Part shown: in pieces, positions 33,707 to 42,544 of the stretch | How positions within the stretch are numbered: the first letter of the stretch is position 1 | Layout: every line of letters starts with the position of its first letter | Assembly (NCBI RefSeq): GCF_017592475.1 | Contig: NZ_JAGFNP010000001.1 | Coordinates: 62,001 to 126,000 of the forward strand | Direction: 5' to 3' | DNA length: 64,000 nt | Origin: Glycomyces niveus | Lineage (GTDB): Bacteria; Actinomycetota; Actinomycetes; Mycobacteriales; Micromonosporaceae | Translations under genes and position numbers: made by a program | Notes under the pieces: generated by a model | What the model was told of the DNA's origin: nothing | What the model saw: the letters and a program-made list of their open reading frames with translations, nothing else | The model's database searches: none

Positions 33707-34326
33707 GCCCGAATCCTCTTCGCCACGATCTGCATGATCGCCTCGGCCTGCACCTTCGCCTGCAGCGATTCGTTGAGCGTGCTCGCCAGCCGCTCCCGCT
33801 CGGCGGCGTCCTTGATCGCCACCACGTTGATGTCGACGTTCAGCGCCGCCGACTCCAGCGCCGACTTCGCCGCCGACGCCGCCACGGCCACATCCGAGAG
33901 CACGTTCGGGTTCGACCCCTCCAGGATCCGGCCCGACAGCTTGATCACCTCGGCCGACACCCGCGCCACCGCCAGCGGCACCGCCGCGGCCTCGACCAGG
34001 CCCGCCTGGATCGCCGCGGTCCGCGCCGCCTTCTCCTCGTCAGAGGACTTCGGCAGCTTGTAGGCGGCGACGACGCCCGAGAACGCCTCCGCGTCGTCCT
34101 CCGCGAGCTGCAGCGCCTCCAGCCGCAGCCGCTCGGCCTCGGCCAGCGCCTCCCGCATCACCGCTTCATGCTCGGCGAACTTCGGTTTGCCGATGGTCAG
34201 GTTGCACACCATGGACACCAGGGCGGCGGCCATGGCCGCGCTCATCCCCGCCGCCGCGCCGCCGCCGGGCGCCGGGAGCTCCGAGGCGAGGTCGGTCAGC
34301 CAGTCTTCAATAGTCGTCTTGCGCAC
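33703..34326 (-). CDS. Cyclodeaminase/cyclohydrolase family protein (FchA-like)
   Basis: 207 residues, all-helical FTCD_C family: PAPGGGAAAGMSAAMAAALVSMVCNLTIG near the N-terminus is the family signature, with KPKFAEHE next. Members include methenyltetrahydrofolate cyclohydrolase FchA and formiminotetrahydrofolate cyclodeaminase. Its gene comes first in a two-gene operon with the FolD-like dehydrogenase and overlaps it by 4 nt, so a methenyl-THF cyclohydrolase role is likely. GTG 34326 has TAGGCT 6 nt upstream (leaderless). Confidence 0.82.
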   Translation of the reverse strand: MRKTTIEDWLTDLASELPAPGGGAAAGMSAAMAAALVSMVCNLTIGKPKFAEHEAVMREALAEAERLRLEALQLAEDDAEAFSGVVAAYKLPKSSDEEKAARTAAIQAGLVEAAAVPLAVARVSAEVIKLSGRILEGSNPNVLSDVAVAASAAKSALESAALNVDINVVAIKDAAERERLASTLNESLQAKVQAEAIMQIVAKRIRA

Positions 34327-34332
34327 CCGGCC

Positions 34333-34338
34333 AGCCTA
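34333..34338 (-). promoter_or_regulatory. -10 element TAGGCT, leaderless start for the cyclohydrolase gene
   Basis: TAGGCT on the minus strand ends 6 nt before GTG 34326; no ribosome binding site is visible. Confidence 0.45.
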
Positions 34339-34459
34339 GACGCGTCCCCAAAGGTGGGATGTCTGCGCCGGTCCCGGTGTGTCGCGCCGCCCGCCCGCCT
34401 GTGAGGGTTCACCCATTGGGACACGCAAATCATCGTGGTGACCGCGCCCCGCCGCCACG

Positions 34460-34465
34460 TACCAT
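34460..34465 (+). promoter_or_regulatory. -10 element TACCAT, leaderless start for DAHP synthase
   Basis: TACCAT ends 6 nt before GTG 34472, which therefore is the likely +1. Confidence 0.45.
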
Positions 34466-34468
34466 TAG

Positions 34469-35870
<1,402 letters not shown>

Positions 35871-35876
35871 GAGCGC

Positions 35877-36908
35877 ATGAGCGCTCACGATCTCTTCCTC
35901 CTCGGCGGAGTGTTCCCCGGCATCGCGCCGGCGGCGGCACTCCGCCGAGTCGTCTCCTATGCGCGGCAAGCCGAGACGGCCGGCCTCGACGGCGTCTGGA
36001 CCGCCGAGCACCACTTCATCGAATACGGCGCCAGCCCTTCTGCGACCCTCATGGCCGCCCACCTCCTCGCCGCCACCGAACGGATCCAGATCGGCACCGC
36101 CGTCGCCGTCCTCTCCAACCGCCACCCTGTGGCGCTGGGGGAAGAAGCCGCCACCCTCGACGCCCTCGCCCCCGGCCGCTTCCGCCTCGGCGTCGGCCGC
36201 GGCGGCCCCTGGATCGACCTCGACGTCTTCGGCTCCGGCCTCGACCGCTACGAACGCGGCTTCGAAGAGAGCCTCGGCCTCCTGCGGCGCTGGCTCTCCG
36301 GCGACGCCGAAGTCGCCCACACCGGCGAGTTCTTCGACGTCCTGCCCGTGCGCGTCATGCCCCCCGGCACCGGCCGCCCCGTCTGGGTCGCCGCCACCGG
36401 CGAGGGCACCGCCCGCCTCGCCGGACGCCTCGGCATGCCGCTCCTCCTCGGCATGCACGCCCCCGATGAGGACCATGTGAAGCTCCTGACCGCCTGGCGG
36501 CGCGAAGCCGAAACCGCCGGCTTCGATCCCGATGCGGCCGAACACGTCTCTACCCACTTGGCGCAGATCGCCGACGACCATGCGACCGTCGACCGGCTCC
36601 GGTCGTCCCTCACCGAACTGCTCACCAGGGGCGTCGGCCAGTACGTCAGCCTCAAACCCGGGCGGGGAGCCAGGGACCACGCCGCCTATGTCGACTGGAT
36701 GATCGGACGCCACGCGGTCGGCCCCGCCGACCACGTCGCCGAACGCCTCGCCGCCTCGGCGGAAGCCACCGGAGTGCGCCGCCAGCTCCTCATGGTCGAG
36801 GGCATCGGCGACCCGGACGCGGTGGGCGAGAACATCGCCGCCCTCGGGGCCGCTCTCAGTAGGACCGGTACGGCACTGCCGGAGGGCTCTGCGGCGGCAG
36901 CCCCTTGA
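35877..36908 (+). CDS. LLM class flavin-dependent oxidoreductase
   Basis: 343 residues, bacterial-luciferase-like TIM barrel: GLDGVWTAEHHF near the N-terminus, IGTAVAVLSNRHPVALGEEAATLDALAPGRF as the central signature, and RPVWVAATGEGTARLAGRLG. Uses FMN or F420; which one is not certain. No pathway partners nearby. Its last 53 bp overlap tail-to-tail with the membrane-protein gene on the other strand. Confidence 0.87.
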   Translation: MSAHDLFLLGGVFPGIAPAAALRRVVSYARQAETAGLDGVWTAEHHFIEYGASPSATLMAAHLLAATERIQIGTAVAVLSNRHPVALGEEAATLDALAPGRFRLGVGRGGPWIDLDVFGSGLDRYERGFEESLGLLRRWLSGDAEVAHTGEFFDVLPVRVMPPGTGRPVWVAATGEGTARLAGRLGMPLLLGMHAPDEDHVKLLTAWRREAETAGFDPDAAEHVSTHLAQIADDHATVDRLRSSLTELLTRGVGQYVSLKPGRGARDHAAYVDWMIGRHAVGPADHVAERLAASAEATGVRRQLLMVEGIGDPDAVGENIAALGAALSRTGTALPEGSAAAAP

Positions 36909-37443
36909 GGGGGTCGCGCCCCTTCTGCCGGAACCACTGGTTCGCCGAGCCGGTGAACAGGCACAGGAGCGTCACGAGCGGCATCGCGAGGCTCAGCAGC
37001 GTCATGATGAGCCGCGACCCGTCGGCGGGCGCGCCCGTCTGACTGCTCGCCTCGAACCCGGTGTAGATCCCGATAAAGCCGGACACGAACGCCAGCAGCA
37101 TGACCACGATCGTCGTCACCTGCGCCCACCGGCGTCCCGCGCCGATCTTGACGGCCAGGATGCCGAACAGGATCACCACCACGATCGTCGCCGCGATGAC
37201 GAGCGTGACGACCAACGCCAAGTCGCCGAAGCCCTTCGAGAGGTCTTCCTCGAATTTGAAGTCGCTGAAGTTCAACGCATCCGACCAGAACAGCGCCGTC
37301 AACCCGCCCCCGGCTCCACAGCAGATCAGGAACGAGAACTGCAACCAGAGCATCACCTGCGCGGTGGTGACCGTGCCCGGCTTGCGGTGCAGCAGCTCAG
37401 GAGGGAGCGGGTTTGAGGGCGGAGTGGCAGGCGGCGTGTACAT
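36856..37443 (-). CDS. Membrane protein, third of three tandem paralogues
   Basis: 195 residues. A proline-rich N-terminus, then four helices. It shares with the gene at 38042 the order MLWLQFSFLI / GILAVKIGAGRRWAQVTTI / CLFTGSANQWFRQKG (there MWLHFAALPCI / GILAVNLLRGRRWAWTATL / CLSTPSAKAWFTNPP), so they are paralogues. ATG 37443 with GAAGGA is preferred over TTG 37458. Function unknown. Last gene of a three-gene operon controlled from the operator at 38577-38606. Confidence 0.75.
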   Translation of the reverse strand: MYTPPATPPSNPLPPELLHRKPGTVTTAQVMLWLQFSFLICCGAGGGLTALFWSDALNFSDFKFEEDLSKGFGDLALVVTLVIAATIVVVILFGILAVKIGAGRRWAQVTTIVVMLLAFVSGFIGIYTGFEASSQTGAPADGSRLIMTLLSLAMPLVTLLCLFTGSANQWFRQKGRDPLKGLPPQSPPAVPYRSY

Positions 37444-37475
37444 GGGCGGGTCCTTCAATGGCGGGTCCGCCCAGT

Positions 37476-38039
37476 CTAGGCAGACCCGTCCATCCGGTCG
37501 GCCTCACTGCTTGCGAACCAGCGGCGGCCCTCATGTCCGAAGACGCACCCCAGGGCGATCGCCTGGAGGATGAGTGGAGGCGCGGCAGCGACGAGAATGG
37601 CCCCAGTGATGTCATCTCCATTCCACCTCCATATCGCGATCGCTGCGGCGGTGAAGCTGACCAGGACCACGGTTCCGATGATGATCGTGGTCCGAGCTCG
37701 GTGGTCCGCCCGGGCCGCCCAGCGGTTGGTGAAGTAGGCGTAGGTGAAGATCGCGGCGAAGCCGACGATCCAGGCCGATGGTATTCCGAACCCGATGACA
37801 TCTGCGGTAAGGCCGAAGTACTTTGCGGCCCAACCGATCCCGAGGGCCAGCGTCCAGCCGAACGAGCAGTTTCCGCAGAGCATGACCAACACGACCTGCA
37901 TCACGGTGAGAACTCGCACGGTTTTGATGGCCTTCGGCCACCTGGACTTGGGCGCAGGCTGAACCAAGATCGGCATTTCTGGATAGGCCGTGCTCCGCTT
38001 CGGCCGGCGGCCGGGGGCCGTTGGATCTTGTGAAGACAT
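37476..38039 (-). CDS. Membrane protein, second of three tandem paralogues
   Basis: 187 residues with four helices after a basic N-terminal segment (RRPKRSTAYPEMP). Same plan as its neighbours and the same closing element, GCVFGHEGRRWFASSE. Starts 2 nt after the stop of the preceding gene, so translation is probably coupled. No functional motif seen. Confidence 0.72.
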   Translation of the reverse strand: MSSQDPTAPGRRPKRSTAYPEMPILVQPAPKSRWPKAIKTVRVLTVMQVVLVMLCGNCSFGWTLALGIGWAAKYFGLTADVIGFGIPSAWIVGFAAIFTYAYFTNRWAARADHRARTTIIIGTVVLVSFTAAAIAIWRWNGDDITGAILVAAAPPLILQAIALGCVFGHEGRRWFASSEADRMDGSA

Positions 38040-38041
38040 CG

Positions 38042-38554
38042 TCAGTCCTTGTCCTTCGGCCAGGCCACGATGAGAGGGCCGGCATTCGGGGGGTTGGTGA
38101 ACCAGGCTTTCGCCGAGGGCGTGGACAGGCATGCGGCGATTGCGCCCTCGAAACCGATGAGAAGAGGCGAGGGTATGGGGGCGGTTCCGAAGAAGCTGAG
38201 GAGCCCGAGCGCGATCCAGACGCCGTTGAACACGAGAGTCGCGGTCCAGGCCCAACGGCGGCCGCGGAGGAGATTGACGGCGAGAATGCCGACCAAGGTC
38301 AGCACCACGGCTGGGATGAGCATGGCACCAGCGCCGAAGAACAGCATGGCGGTCGCCTCTTCTTCCGTGATCGGGCCGCTTTCGACGTCGGTCATGCGAA
38401 AGAGGAAGAGCATCACAACCGCGCCGAGGATGCAGGGCAGGGCGGCGAAGTGCAGCCACATGAGCACCGGTGCGGTGACGACAGAGCGGGGTGCGGAGTG
38501 GACGGCGCGTGCGGAGATCGGGGTCGGGTCCGGGGTTGTGGGCTTGGGGTCCAT
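38042..38554 (-). CDS. Membrane protein, first of three tandem paralogues
   Basis: 170 residues with a Pro/Thr-rich N-terminus and four helices (VLMWLHFAALPCILGAVVML, AMLIPAVVLTLVGILAVNL, TLVFNGVWIALGLLSFFG, PLLIGFEGAIAACL), ending in a W-F motif shared by the trio. Function unknown. ATG 38554 lies 15 nt past a TATTCT -10 (38570-38575) that is directly flanked by tandem palindromic operators. Confidence 0.75.
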   Translation of the reverse strand: MDPKPTTPDPTPISARAVHSAPRSVVTAPVLMWLHFAALPCILGAVVMLFLFRMTDVESGPITEEEATAMLFFGAGAMLIPAVVLTLVGILAVNLLRGRRWAWTATLVFNGVWIALGLLSFFGTAPIPSPLLIGFEGAIAACLSTPSAKAWFTNPPNAGPLIVAWPKDKD

Positions 38555-38569
38555 GGGGTTCCGTTCACA

Positions 38570-38606
38570 AGAATAGTTGAACGTGTTCAAGGTTGAACAT
38601 GTTCAA
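38570..38606 (-). promoter_or_regulatory. Promoter with tandem palindromic operators
   Basis: TTGAACGTGTTCAA (38577-38590) and TTGAACATGTTCAA (38593-38606) stand 16 bp apart; the second is a perfect palindrome and both have arms TTGAAC/GTTCAA. A TATTCT -10 (38570-38575) on the minus strand abuts the first, so a bound dimer would cover the core promoter of the three-gene membrane-protein operon. This looks like a repressor site (TetR or MarR style). The regulator is not identified. Confidence 0.65.
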
Positions 38607-38680
38607 TTTAGCTCGTGTTGGAACTCAGTGGGAAGGGCCAAGGGCTGTGAGCTGCGTCCGCCTCCCAGCGAGAAAACGAA

Positions 38681-38709
38681 AACGGCCCCGCGCAATGCGC
38701 GGGGCCGTT
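38681..38709. terminator. Intrinsic terminator
   Basis: Perfect 13-bp stem (38681-38693 with 38697-38709), 3-nt loop AAT, 15 bp beyond the stop of the gene at 38724. Confidence 0.75.
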
Positions 38710-38723
38710 CGGTGGTGCGGTGG

Positions 38724-39617
38724 TCAGTCGCGGAGGGCGTACCTCAGGGCCTCGAAGACCGTCTCGTCCTGGTACTGGAAGCCGTTGGCCTGCAATGCAC
38801 CCGGTTTGATCTTGGCTCCCCGGAGCATCTCGATCGCGGCTTCTCCGGCGACGATCTTGACCGCCCAGCCGGGGATGATCCAGGGGGTCGGGCGGTGGAC
38901 GACCGCTCCGAGAGCCTTGGTGAACTCGCGGTTGGTGGCGGGCGTGGGGCCGACCATGTTGACCGGCCCGCGGATCGAGTCGTCCTCGATGGCGGTGACC
39001 GCGGCGTTCACCCAGTCGCGCAAGGAGATCCACGGCAGGTACTGGCGACCGCTCCCGAACCGGCCGCCCAGGAAGCACTTCCAGACCGGGACGAAGTGGT
39101 CGAGCAGGACGCTGTCCGGGCCGAGCACGTGGCCGGTCCGCAGCTTCACCACCCGCGCGCCCGCCTCCTCGGCCGGGGCTGTCGCCGACTCCCATCGCAG
39201 GCACAGGCGTCCGAGGAAGTCGGCCGCCGCCGGGGTCGACTCGTCGACTTCGACGTCGGCGCGGTCGCCGTACCAGCCCGCTGCGGAGCCGTTCACCAAG
39301 ACCGGGACTTCGGCTGCTGCCACCGCTTCGGCGAGGACCTTGGTGGGGATGACCCGGCTCGTCTGGATGCGCTTCTTGTAGGCGTCGTTCCAGCGCTTGC
39401 CGCCGACGTTGACGCCGCACAGGTTCACGACGGCGTCGACGCCGTCGAGGATCTGCGGATCCAATGGCGCTTTATATGGGTCCCACCGGATCTCGTTCTC
39501 CTCGTCGGGGCGGTGGCGCACGAGCCGCACGAGGTCGTGCCCCTCGCCCACGCTTTCGAGGGCCTTCATCAGGGGCTTGCCGAGATAGCCGCTCGACCCG
39601 GCGATGACGATCCGCAT
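38724..39617 (-). CDS. TIGR01777 family NAD(P)-dependent epimerase-like protein
   Basis: 297 residues, atypical short-chain dehydrogenase. IAGSSGYLGKPLMKAL is the Rossmann motif, VVNLCGVNVGGKRW and RIQTSRV follow, then SAAGWYGDR and LRTGHVLGPD, the usual TIGR01777 (YfcH) sequence order. Cell-division inhibitor roles were once proposed for SulA-linked relatives, but the true reaction is unknown. ATG 39617 has TAGGCT 6 nt upstream (leaderless). Confidence 0.85.
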   Translation of the reverse strand: MRIVIAGSSGYLGKPLMKALESVGEGHDLVRLVRHRPDEENEIRWDPYKAPLDPQILDGVDAVVNLCGVNVGGKRWNDAYKKRIQTSRVIPTKVLAEAVAAAEVPVLVNGSAAGWYGDRADVEVDESTPAAADFLGRLCLRWESATAPAEEAGARVVKLRTGHVLGPDSVLLDHFVPVWKCFLGGRFGSGRQYLPWISLRDWVNAAVTAIEDDSIRGPVNMVGPTPATNREFTKALGAVVHRPTPWIIPGWAVKIVAGEAAIEMLRGAKIKPGALQANGFQYQDETVFEALRYALRD

Positions 39618-39623
39618 ACCGAC

Positions 39624-39629
39624 AGCCTA
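39624..39629 (-). promoter_or_regulatory. -10 element TAGGCT, leaderless start for the TIGR01777 gene
   Basis: TAGGCT on the minus strand, 6 nt before ATG 39617. It lies at the end of the upstream Rrf2 gene, giving the epimerase its own promoter. Confidence 0.4.
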
Positions 39630-40115
39630 TGGCCTCGGCTCGCGGTACCAGTCTTGAACCTGAGTGCGGAGATTCGGGGCCTGGAGTTCGGCGTTCTCCT
39701 GGATCGCGGCGAGCGACTGCGCGGCGAGGGCGCGTCGCCATTCGAGTTCGGCGCCGCGCATGGCGGTGTCGATCGCGCACGGGGCGCGGAACGCCGAGGC
39801 GGGTTCGTCGCCCCAGACGCCGTTCTGGCGGATCTCGGCGCATTGGAACGCCTCTGCGGGTCCCTCGATGGCGGTGAGCACGTCCATGAGCGTGATGTCC
39901 TTGAGGCCCTTGGCGAGCCGGAAGCCGCCCTTCTTGCCCGCGGTCGAGGTGAGGATGCCCGCCTTGACGAGCGGTTGGAGCTGCTTGTTGAGGTAGGCGG
40001 GCGGCAGGCCGTACCCGGCGGCGAGCCGGGCGGTGGAGACGGGCTCGTCCACGCCCATCCAGTCCAGGAGCAGGCAGCAGTGCGCGGCCCATTCGACGCC
40101 TTCGCTGATCTTCAT
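39627..40115 (-). CDS. Rrf2 family transcription regulator
   Basis: 162 residues. Winged HTH with SEGVEWAAHCCLLLDW, PVSTARLAAGYGLPPAYLNKQLQPLVKAGILTSTAGKKGGFRLAK and the ITLMDVLTAIEG segment typical of Rrf2. Three cysteines exist (Cys13-Cys14 region and FQCAEIRQNGVWG, PCAID), but the exact iron-sulphur triad of IscR/NsrR spacing is not clearly met. It diverges from the cupin gene and may control it through palindromes in the gap. Confidence 0.85.
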   Translation of the reverse strand: MKISEGVEWAAHCCLLLDWMGVDEPVSTARLAAGYGLPPAYLNKQLQPLVKAGILTSTAGKKGGFRLAKGLKDITLMDVLTAIEGPAEAFQCAEIRQNGVWGDEPASAFRAPCAIDTAMRGAELEWRRALAAQSLAAIQENAELQAPNLRTQVQDWYREPRP

Positions 40116-40225
40116 ATCTCGAGCTTAACTGTCCTGGTAAGCGGAACATGCCGGGCTGGTGTTCCCGTTGTGGGCATGAGGTTCGACACCGAGGTCGAAG
40201 TTGCGGATCTTTATCTGGACATATA

Positions 40226-40237
40226 ATATCTAGATAT
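40226..40237. promoter_or_regulatory. Palindromic operator candidate before the cupin gene
   Basis: ATATCTAGATAT is a perfect 12-bp palindrome in an AT-rich patch, 43 bp before the cupin ATG and within the divergent region shared with the Rrf2 gene. It may overlap the cupin promoter. Confidence 0.5.
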
Positions 40238-40279
40238 AACGTCCGGCGGGAGCCGGACCGCCCAGCTGAGGAGAACCCC

Positions 40280-40771
40280 ATGAGCACCGTCCCCGCACCC
40301 GTCATCGCCCGCGCCGACACCGCCGAGAAGCTGGCCCACGCCCAGCACTCGGTCATGACCCTGCTCGCCGACTCCTCGCAGACCGGCGGCGCCCTCTCGG
40401 TCACCCGCTCGACCTTCCCCGACGGCGGCGACGGCGCGCCCTCTCACTTCCACACCGGCACCAGCGAATCGCTGTTCGTCATCTCGGGCAGGCTCCAGGT
40501 CCTCACCGGCGACGAGGTCATCGTCCTGGAGGCCGGCGACTTCGTGACCATCCCGCCGGGCCTGCCGCACGCGTTCGGCGCCGCCGCAGGGCACGACGCC
40601 GACGTCCTCGCCGTCTTCACCCCGGCCGCCGACCGGTTCGACTACTACCGGCTGCTCGAACGCGTCAACGCGGGCGAGGCCGACCCGAAGGAGATCCCCG
40701 CGTCGGGGGAGCGGTACGACAACCACTATGTGGCGAGCGAGGCCTGGCAGCTGGCCCGCTCGGGAGAGTAG
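40280..40771 (+). CDS. Cupin domain protein (quercetin 2,3-dioxygenase-like)
   Basis: 163 residues, one cupin barrel. Motif 1 is HFHTGTSESLFVISG (metal-binding His, His, Glu) and motif 2 is DFVTIPPGLPHAF (His). Overall layout is like the single-domain quercetinase/cupin proteins of Streptomyces. The real substrate is uncertain. GAGGAG lies upstream of ATG 40280. Divergent from an Rrf2 regulator; a hairpin terminator follows. Confidence 0.82.
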   Translation: MSTVPAPVIARADTAEKLAHAQHSVMTLLADSSQTGGALSVTRSTFPDGGDGAPSHFHTGTSESLFVISGRLQVLTGDEVIVLEAGDFVTIPPGLPHAFGAAAGHDADVLAVFTPAADRFDYYRLLERVNAGEADPKEIPASGERYDNHYVASEAWQLARSGE

Positions 40772-40778
40772 ACGCCGA

Positions 40779-40805
40779 ACGGCCGCAGCATAGCGCTGCG
40801 GCCGT
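40779..40805. terminator. Bidirectional intrinsic terminator
   Basis: Perfect 11-bp stem (40779-40789 with 40795-40805), loop ATAGC, between the convergent cupin and acyltransferase genes. Confidence 0.7.
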
Positions 40806-40817
40806 AGCGGTTCCGGT

Positions 40818-41726
40818 CTAGAGGCCGAGCCTTGGGAGATTGAGGCGGCCGAAGCGGTTGCGCCACGGCACGTCCGCTTTGATGCCCGCGAGGACCGAGC
40901 GCTGGAGCGTGTTGTCCTGCGGCAGTTCGTCGACGGGCGTGTCCTCGGGGCGGCCGAAGACGAAGCGCCACAGGTCGGAGCGGTTGCCCGCCGGGTCGCC
41001 GGGGCCCTGGAGGTCGAAGAGCGCGCCGAAGCCGGGGATGTTCGACCGCTCGGGCAGCCAGTCGCGCAGCTGCGGGTCGAGCAGCCACGACTCGCACATG
41101 AAGACCATGTCCTCGGGGCCGTCGTACCGCTCGGGGAAGACCGCCGGGAAGTACTCGAGGGCCCATTCGACCGAGTCGCGCACCGCGTCGAGTGTGAGCG
41201 GCCCGCCTTCGCCGCGGATGTGCATGCCCACGAACGGCCGCGGGTCGGGGCCTTCGACGCAGAACTGGAGCCGCCCGAGCTGGTAGAGCGCGCCGCGCAC
41301 GTGGCCGGTGAACCAGTAAGCGGCGTCCAGGCCGGCACGGCCGTAGATGCGGCGGTTGAAGCGCAGCTTCTCGCCGACGTCGGCGAGGACCTTGCGCGAG
41401 AGCTCCTCGTCGATGCCGCGCTCGCGGTGGAACGCCAGCATGTCCGGGACGGCCGCGAGCAGCGGGTACAGGCCCAGCAGCGGGTGCGCCTCGGGGGGCT
41501 TGGGCCAGGCCAGCCACTTGCGCCCGCCCATGTCGGCGGCGATGGACTGGTAGAGGCGGTCGGCGGTCTCGCGCGCGGCGGGGTCGAGCGCGCCGAGGGC
41601 CTTCGCGGCGTCGTCGGCGTCCTCGGTCTCGGCGCCGCACCAGTCGATGAGGAGTTCGCGGACGTCGGCGGCGTCGGGTTCGGAGTACGCCTTCACGGCG
41701 CCGGGCAGCGGCAGGTCCTGAGTCAC
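40818..41726 (-). CDS. Acyltransferase-domain protein (NAT_N/GNAT_C type)
   Basis: 302 residues. The C-terminal half with GRLQFCVEG, HIRGEGGPLTLDAVRDSVEWALEYF and FMCESWLLDPQLRDWLPERSNIPGF resembles the GNAT_C domain, and the helical N-terminal half the NAT_N domain, of actinobacterial two-domain acyltransferase-like proteins. Neither donor nor acceptor is known. Starts at GTG 41726 without a clear ribosome binding site. Confidence 0.7.
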   Translation of the reverse strand: MTQDLPLPGAVKAYSEPDAADVRELLIDWCGAETEDADDAAKALGALDPAARETADRLYQSIAADMGGRKWLAWPKPPEAHPLLGLYPLLAAVPDMLAFHRERGIDEELSRKVLADVGEKLRFNRRIYGRAGLDAAYWFTGHVRGALYQLGRLQFCVEGPDPRPFVGMHIRGEGGPLTLDAVRDSVEWALEYFPAVFPERYDGPEDMVFMCESWLLDPQLRDWLPERSNIPGFGALFDLQGPGDPAGNRSDLWRFVFGRPEDTPVDELPQDNTLQRSVLAGIKADVPWRNRFGRLNLPRLGL

Positions 41727-41779
41727 CGGCCTATGTCACCACGCGCGGCCCCCCGGCGGCAACATCGGGTCAGTCACCT

Positions 41780-41785
41780 TAGTCT
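41780..41785 (+). promoter_or_regulatory. -10 element TAGTCT, leaderless start
   Basis: TAGTCT ends 7 nt before GTG 41793 and supports that start for the small membrane protein. Confidence 0.4.
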
Positions 41786-41792
41786 GGGCCTT

Positions 41793-42155
41793 GTGCGACG
41801 GTTGCTGACGCCTCCCTGGATCGTCCTCCACTTCTTCGCAGTGGTGTTGACGGTCGCCTTCGGCCTGCTCGGCTGGTGGCAGCTCTCCCGCGCGCAAGGC
41901 GGCAATGCCATCAGCTGGGGCTATGCGTTCGAGTGGCCGCTGTTCGCGGTCTTCACGCTCGCGCTGTGGATCCGCCAGATGCGCCTCGAACTGCGCAAGG
42001 ACCGCCCCGCGGAGCCGGGGCGCGGGAAGCCCGAGCCGCCCCCCATGACCTCGCCTTACGAAGGCGACATCTTGAAGGCCCGCCGGAAAGACCATGAGCT
42101 GAGCCTCCGCGCCCGCCCGACCGAAACCGAACCCGTACAGGGGAGCCACGCATGA
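41793..42155 (+). CDS. Small membrane protein preceding DUF3817 gene
   Basis: 120 residues. Two helices (IVLHFFAVVLTVAFGLLGWWQL and WPLFAVFTLALWI) with the pattern FGLLGWWQLSRAQGG, then a charged cytoplasmic tail with MTSPYEGDILKARRKDHEL. This kind of protein is often paired with DUF3817 in actinobacteria; here the two overlap by 4 nt (ATGA). Function unknown; GTG 41793 is predicted leaderless. Confidence 0.72.
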   Translation: MRRLLTPPWIVLHFFAVVLTVAFGLLGWWQLSRAQGGNAISWGYAFEWPLFAVFTLALWIRQMRLELRKDRPAEPGRGKPEPPPMTSPYEGDILKARRKDHELSLRARPTETEPVQGSHA

Positions 42156-42496
42156 ACGCCGCTCTGAAACGCTTCCGGATCGTCGCCTGGATCGTGGGCA
42201 CCTTCCTGATCCTGCTCATGTTCGTGGCCATGCCGCTCAAGTACTTCGGCGGGAACGACACGATGGTGTCGGTCATCAGCCCGATCCACGGCCTCTGCTA
42301 CATGGTCTACCTGGTGCTCGCCTTCCACCTCGCGCAGCAGGCGGGCTGGCGGTTCTGGCCGCAGACGGTGGGGCTCATGCTCGGCGGCACCGTCCCGGTC
42401 GCCTCGTTCTTCGTGGAGCGCTGGGCGCACCGGAAGATCCTCGAGGAGCACCCGCAGGCCGCCGACCCGAAGGTCCGCACCGAAGAAGTCGTCTGA
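42152..42496 (+). CDS. DUF3817 integral membrane protein
   Basis: 114 residues with three helices: RIVAWIVGTFLILLMFVAMPLKYF, SPIHGLCYMVYLVLAFHLA (the conserved HG motif) and PQTVGLMLGGTVPVASFFVE, matching DUF3817 (YdzA-like). Function unknown. Coupled to the previous gene; a strong terminator follows. Confidence 0.82.
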   Translation: MNAALKRFRIVAWIVGTFLILLMFVAMPLKYFGGNDTMVSVISPIHGLCYMVYLVLAFHLAQQAGWRFWPQTVGLMLGGTVPVASFFVERWAHRKILEEHPQAADPKVRTEEVV

Positions 42497-42510
42497 ACGA
42501 GACCGCGAGA

Positions 42511-42538
42511 AAAGCCCGGCGAATCATCGCCGGGCTTT
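42511..42538. terminator. Bidirectional intrinsic terminator
   Basis: Perfect 12-bp stem (42511-42522 with 42527-42538), loop ATCA, between the DUF3817 gene and the convergent L,D-transpeptidase gene. Confidence 0.8.
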
Positions 42539-42544
42539 CTGCGT

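Noticed and set aside
38577..38606. LexA (SOS) box
   Set aside because: Arms TTGAAC/GTTCAA are 2 nt apart; the actinobacterial SOS box needs CGAAC and GTTCG 4 nt apart.
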